From assembly GCA_947628355.1 (NCBI GenBank), contig CANQZO010000008.1, positions 1 through 19,294 of the forward strand: a DNA stretch of 19,294 bases, read 5' to 3'. Of the stretch, positions 15,711 through 19,294 are shown one piece after another. This DNA is from Candidatus Gastranaerophilales bacterium (GTDB taxonomy: Bacteria > Cyanobacteriota > Vampirovibrionia > Gastranaerophilales > Gastranaerophilaceae). Below the pieces are notes generated by a model, which was given only the letters and a program-made list of their open reading frames with translations, was not told where the DNA came from and searched no databases. A program made the position numbers and the translations under genes. How positions within the stretch are numbered: position 1 is the stretch's first letter; each line of letters starts with the position of its first letter.

Positions 15711-16774
15711 TATACTCCGCATACCTCTTTAATATCCGCAAAGGCTTTTAACTTGAGAGCATATATTTTTACGGGCAGTTCTATATTGTTTATTACTTCG
15801 GTTAATTTTACCGCGTCTTTTTCTGTAGTGACTATATGTGTTATATTTTCTTCCTGTGCAAAATGAATAATTTTTGATATATCGTCAGTATTATAAGTAT
15901 GGTGGTCTTCAAATTCAAGAACGGCAATAAGCCTGTAGTCTGTTTTTAGGAAATCATAAAATCCGCCGGCCTGACCTATTGCGGAAAATGCCATTATCTT
16001 TTCTTCTTTTTCAAGTTTTTCGCCGGTAAAAATATTATATGCATAGTCGGGAACTATTTTACACAAATATATTTCTTTCTTAAATAGTTTTTTTAAGTAA
16101 TCGCAGTATTTTAATGCTGATTTTGTTTCAAAACTTTTATTGACAACAACTATTTTATCTGCACGTTCTATATTGGTTAAACTCTCTCTTAAAGGACCTG
16201 CAGGCAGAGTATAACCGTTTCCGAATTTATTTTTTGCGTCAATAAGCACTATATCCAAATCACGCTTCATTTTGCGGTGTTGAAATCCGTCGTCAAGAAT
16301 TATTATATCGGGTGAATATTGCTCCTGAACAAATTTTTCAGCCTTTATTCTGCTTGAACACGTAACAACATAAGCACCTTTGCAATTTTCGCTAAGCCAG
16401 ACAGGTTCATCTCCCGCCATTTTGGCACTGTATTTTGCACCCGAACCGTCTGAAATAAGTCTTGGTTCTTTATTGGATAACTCACCGCCGTATCCGCGCG
16501 AAAGTATTGCTACTTTTTTATTTAAACTTAAATAATATTTTGCTATTTCCAAAGTAAACGGGGTTTTGCCTACTCCCCCTGTTGTTATGTTCCCGACTGA
16601 TATTACAAATGACTTTGAACCGTATGAGCGCAGAATTTTTTTATCGTACATCTTATTTCGCAAATATACTGCAAGACTGTACGGCAAACTTACTGCCCTT
16701 AACAGCCATATTATTGTTTTTTCGTATATGTTTGGATTTTTTTTATAATGAAGTTTTGATATAAACAGTTTCAT
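15710..16774 (-). CDS. lpxK: tetraacyldisaccharide 4'-kinase
   Basis: A 354-residue inner-membrane-associated kinase that phosphorylates the 4' position of the tetraacyldisaccharide-1-phosphate to give lipid IVA. The N-terminus (about 17-40, IIWLLRAVSLPYSLAVYL) is a hydrophobic membrane helix. The P-loop is SVGNITTGGVGKTP (61-71), with the family's SVGN...GGtGKTP form, followed by LSRGYGG at 91-97 and the catalytic/Mg2+ region LDDGFQH at 160-166. VTTEKDAVKL near residue 315 is the conserved C-terminal motif. Length is near E. coli LpxK (328). It starts seven bases after the mlaD stop and ends in a TAATG overlap with the glycosyltransferase gene, so these genes are co-translated. Its presence argues that the organism makes lipid A. 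Confidence 0.96.
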   Translation of the reverse strand: MKLFISKLHYKKNPNIYEKTIIWLLRAVSLPYSLAVYLRNKMYDKKILRSYGSKSFVISVGNITTGGVGKTPFTLEIAKYYLSLNKKVAILSRGYGGELSNKEPRLISDGSGAKYSAKMAGDEPVWLSENCKGAYVVTCSSRIKAEKFVQEQYSPDIIILDDGFQHRKMKRDLDIVLIDAKNKFGNGYTLPAGPLRESLTNIERADKIVVVNKSFETKSALKYCDYLKKLFKKEIYLCKIVPDYAYNIFTGEKLEKEEKIMAFSAIGQAGGFYDFLKTDYRLIAVLEFEDHHTYNTDDISKIIHFAQEENITHIVTTEKDAVKLTEVINNIELPVKIYALKLKAFADIKEVCGV

Positions 16775-16781
16775 AATAAGC

Positions 16782-18119
16782 CTAGAACATTAATCTGAAC
16801 AGTAAAAATCTCTTATTTAATTTCTCCGAGAATTTTTTAAGGTTCTCGGATGTTGCATTAATATCATCCATTGTTTGTTTAAGTTTTTCTTCATCCTCTG
16901 TTGCATAATTAACTGTATCTAATGTTATAGTTAGTTTGTCTAATGCTTTGTTTAATTTAACAACAGACTCTTTTACATAACTCTTTAACTTGGCGTCTTT
17001 GCTCATATCGTTTACGTAGCTTGATAATTCAGCTACATTCTTTATGGTAATATCTAAATTAGCAAGTGTCTGCTTCGTTGTCGGGTCTTCTAACAGGCAT
17101 GATACGTTGTTTGATAATCTTTCAAATGATTTTGTCGCATCCGCAACGCTTTTTGCAAAGTTTTCATCTCCTGCCAGTTTATTTATATTCGCTGTTAATT
17201 CATTGATTTCGGAAGATAACATTTCTAATTCGCTCTTTGATAAATCAATAAGCTCTTGTGCTTTTTCCATTGTAATGTTCGTATTTTCCGTTAAATCATT
17301 TATGTTATATGCTGATTGTTTTAATTCTTCTATAACATCATCTGTTAACAGCATTGCTATTCTTTCATTTGTTTCAACAAGCGATTCAGCACTGCGGTAT
17401 TGAAGTTCAAGAAAATCTGCTATCCTCATCGGCTCTATTACCGTATACGGTGAATCGGTTTTAGGATAAGGAATTTGTATATCTTCTCTTGGGGCAATCC
17501 TTAACTTCTTTACATTTTCGTCTTTTACAATTTTTCCTTTTAAGTTTTCGGGTGTTATTAACCCCGGTAAATCAATTATATACTTTATTTTATAAGCATT
17601 TTTTGTTTTGATATTTTCTTTAATTATTATCGGAAGCATATTTGTTTCAACAATTTCAATCTTTTTTACAACTCCGATATCGTAATATTTACCGTCTAAT
17701 TCCATTTGTACTTTATCATCAGCGTGGAGAATTTCTGTTTTATCCTGCTCGGGTAAATATATAACTCTTTCGCGAGGCGGAGTTATTTCCAAAAATTGCT
17801 CGCCTATTATTCCCGATTGCTGAATGGATATTTCAGACGCTTTGGGGATTTTTATATTAGGTTCAGTTATTACAAATTTAACATCAACATAATTTTTATC
17901 CGGTTCAATATGGGGTTTTATTTCTTCAACCTGACCGATTCTAACGCCCATCATCTGTACTCCGCTTCCAGTACGCATTCCGTTAACATCTTTAAATGTT
18001 ACGGTTTGTCTGTCTGCGTTTGAGATTGATTTCCCGTTAACCCACATTATTGTAAAAAGTAATATCACTAATGCTGATAGTGCTAATATACCGACTTTAA
18101 ATGATGATGTGAATTTCAT
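16782..18119 (-). CDS. mlaD: MlaD/MCE-domain lipid-transport protein with long coiled-coil tail
   Basis: A 445-residue periplasmic substrate-binding subunit of the Mla transporter, held by one N-terminal transmembrane helix (about 8-27). The MCE domain spans about residues 35-115: VTFKDVNGMRTGSGVQMMGVRIGQVEEI, VDVKFVI, IPKASEISIQQSGIIGEQFLEI. MCE domains form hexameric rings that pass phospholipids between the membranes. After it come about 110 residues without a domain I recognise, then a long helical, heptad-like region (about 235-435) rich in Leu, Asn, Glu and Lys, ending in the basic-hydrophobic tail NKRFLLFRLMF. E. coli MlaD is only 183 residues and lacks this tail, so the protein resembles the extended MCE proteins. 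The ATG has a good AAGGA site five to six bases upstream. It lies 42 bases after mlaF and seven before lpxK. Confidence 0.9.
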   Translation of the reverse strand: MKFTSSFKVGILALSALVILLFTIMWVNGKSISNADRQTVTFKDVNGMRTGSGVQMMGVRIGQVEEIKPHIEPDKNYVDVKFVITEPNIKIPKASEISIQQSGIIGEQFLEITPPRERVIYLPEQDKTEILHADDKVQMELDGKYYDIGVVKKIEIVETNMLPIIIKENIKTKNAYKIKYIIDLPGLITPENLKGKIVKDENVKKLRIAPREDIQIPYPKTDSPYTVIEPMRIADFLELQYRSAESLVETNERIAMLLTDDVIEELKQSAYNINDLTENTNITMEKAQELIDLSKSELEMLSSEINELTANINKLAGDENFAKSVADATKSFERLSNNVSCLLEDPTTKQTLANLDITIKNVAELSSYVNDMSKDAKLKSYVKESVVKLNKALDKLTITLDTVNYATEDEEKLKQTMDDINATSENLKKFSEKLNKRFLLFRLMF

Positions 18120-18161
18120 ATTTTTCCTTTTCTAAATCCATTTTACAATAAAAAATTAAAA

Positions 18162-18890
18162 CTAAAAACTGTCTGCCGTTATTTTCATAGGACCTTCTAT
18201 TGACGCGGAAACAAACTGTTTTGTATAAGGATTATCCTGTAATAACAGTTCATTCGGAGTTCCTCTGAATACTATATGCCCGTCATAGAGCATAATTACT
18301 TTATCCGAACATCTTTTTATCGTTGACATTTGGTGTGTTACAACTATAGATGTTGATTTTGTTTCATCTCGAAGCCTTAATATATAGTCTTCTATAACGG
18401 TGGAAGCAACGGGGTCTAAGCCTGCCGTCGGCTCATCATATAAAATATATCTGGGCTTTGTTACTATAGCACGTGCTAAACTGACTCTTTTCTGCATTCC
18501 GCCCGACAGTTCATGCGGGAATTTCTCCTCTATTCCCGATAAACCTACGGTATTAAGGCTCTTTTTTACTATGTCTTTTAAATCCTGCCTTGTATACATA
18601 CCTTTAAATTCTTTTCTTTCCTGCAGTGCAAAGGATATATTATCAAATACGTTTAACGAGTCAAATAATGCAGAATACTGGAACACCATGGCGATATCGC
18701 CCTCGCTGATTTTTATTGAACCCTCATCTGCTTCTAAAAGTCCGCATAATATCTTTAATATCGTACTTTTTCCCGAACCGCTGAAGCCTACTATTGAAAG
18801 CACTTCTCCGTCTTCTACGTTGAAAGATATATTATCCAGCACCTTTTTATCATCAAATATTTTTGTTAAGTGTTCTACCTGTATTGACAT
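18162..18890 (-). CDS. mlaF: Mla-type ABC transporter ATP-binding protein
   Basis: A 242-residue ABC ATPase that powers lipid movement by the MlaE permease. It has Walker A GFSGSGKST at 35-43, the Q-loop (VFQYSALFDSL), the signature LSGGMQKRVSLARA and Walker B YILYDEPTAGLDP, followed by the switch His in VVTHQ. The SALFDSLNVFDNI and LSGGMQKR wording is typical of the MlaF/TtgA-like group. The open frame extends 15 codons upstream to 18935, inside mlaE, but the ATG at 18890 has GAAGG five bases in front and matches the family N-terminus (MSIQVEHLTKIF), so I use it. It begins 13 bases after the mlaE stop. Downstream lies mlaD. Confidence 0.94.
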   Translation of the reverse strand: MSIQVEHLTKIFDDKKVLDNISFNVEDGEVLSIVGFSGSGKSTILKILCGLLEADEGSIKISEGDIAMVFQYSALFDSLNVFDNISFALQERKEFKGMYTRQDLKDIVKKSLNTVGLSGIEEKFPHELSGGMQKRVSLARAIVTKPRYILYDEPTAGLDPVASTVIEDYILRLRDETKSTSIVVTHQMSTIKRCSDKVIMLYDGHIVFRGTPNELLLQDNPYTKQFVSASIEGPMKITADSF

Positions 18891-18903
18891 ATTTACCTTC
18901 TTT

Positions 18904-19294
18904 TTAAAAATAAAATGCTGCCGCAAATATTGCATCTATTATTACTATAGTGACAAAAGACCAGACAACTGCTTTTGTTGTTGCTATACCGACACCTCTT
19001 GCCCCGCCTTTTGCGTCATATCCGCAGCTTGAACTTACTAAACTGATTGCTCCGCCAAAACACGCTGCTTTTAAAAGCATTATGTTTATATCTCTTATGT
19101 ACAATCCCTGCCAGACTGATGATATGTAACAAAGCCACGTTACATCTTTTGCGGCGCTCATTGCCGTTAATCCGCCTGCAAGTATTCCCGTTGTTGTTGC
19201 GATGATTACTACAAACGGCATCATTATAAATCCTGCAAGCACCCGCGGTAAAAACAGATATTTAAAGGGTGATACCCTTAGTGCATTCATTGCA
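18904..19294 (-). CDS. mlaE: Mla-type ABC transporter permease, N-terminus outside window (partial)
   Basis: The frame is open through the last base of the window, so about 130 residues are visible and the N-terminal half is missing. The Met at 19290 is internal to the family sequence. The visible part begins MNALRVSPFKYLFLPR, the equivalent of the conserved ALR...P..YL..PR stretch of MlaE, then hydrophobic helices (LAGFIMMPFVVIIATTTGILAG, INIMLLKAACFGGAISLVSS), the conserved GYDAKGGARGVGIATTKAVV loop, and a final helix (VWSFVTIVIIDAIFAAAFYF). MlaE is the membrane permease of the lipid transporter; the ATPase gene follows 13 bases on. The order E-F-D is the usual mla order. Confidence 0.93.
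   Translation of the reverse strand, partial: AMNALRVSPFKYLFLPRVLAGFIMMPFVVIIATTTGILAGGLTAMSAAKDVTWLCYISSVWQGLYIRDINIMLLKAACFGGAISLVSSSCGYDAKGGARGVGIATTKAVVWSFVTIVIIDAIFAAAFYF

Noticed and set aside
17044..17403. Open frame of 119 codons on the + strand
   Set aside because: It is antisense to the repetitive helical tail of mlaD, where biased codons keep the opposite strand open.
18400..19032. Open frame of 210 codons on the + strand
   Set aside because: It lies antisense to mlaF and mlaE, which have complete family motifs, and its translation shows no domain.
1..19294. CRISPR arrays, tRNA or rRNA genes, insertion sequences, prophage
   Set aside because: No direct-repeat arrays, tRNA-like cloverleafs, transposase or phage genes were seen; nearly all bases are accounted for by the listed coding genes.

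Overview
This is an AT-rich, gene-dense bacterial chromosome segment of 16 protein-coding genes, with no RNA genes, insertion sequences, CRISPR arrays or prophage genes that I can see. The organism has two membranes: it carries the lipid A kinase LpxK, a heptosyltransferase-type glycosyltransferase (family GT9), three parts of an Mla/MCE lipid transporter and a protein with a TonB C-terminal domain. AT-richness together with this gene set would fit a Vampirovibrionia (Melainabacteria/Gastranaerophilales) genome or another AT-rich diderm. That placement is inference from general familiarity and was not tested.

Layout. (1) Positions 1-4568, + strand: the 3' part of a TonB-C-domain protein, a small sigma-70-like factor, and, coupled to it, a large protein made of three zinc ribbons, an acidic linker, a P-loop ATPase and helical repeats. 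(2) Positions 11559 down to 4578, - strand: gyrB, a membrane-anchored TPR protein, a GAF-GGDEF diguanylate cyclase and a membrane-anchored Slt70-type lytic transglycosylase. Gaps of 22, 1 and about 47 bases suggest one operon, read from a near-consensus promoter upstream of gyrB. (3) Positions 11667-12797, + strand: a histidine phosphatase and a GNAT acetyltransferase, divergent from gyrB. (4) Position 13562 down to 12783, - strand: a ZIP-family metal transporter (ZupT-like), divergent from a PilC/GspF-like inner-membrane protein at 13624-14667. (5) Position 19294 down to 14664, - strand: mlaE (partial), mlaF, mlaD, lpxK and a GT9 glycosyltransferase, tightly packed and in part translationally coupled.

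How the genes work together. Region 5 is an envelope operon that links outer-membrane phospholipid transport to lipid A phosphorylation and addition of core sugars. Region 2 couples the housekeeping gyrase subunit to c-di-GMP synthesis and peptidoglycan cleavage. Region 1 looks like a regulatory module (sigma factor plus ATPase) and is the least familiar part of the window. Genes meet tail to tail at three places (4568/4578, 12783-12797, 14664-14667) with no room for a conventional terminator. The two divergent intergenic regions (11560-11666 and 13563-13623) carry the clearest promoter candidates.
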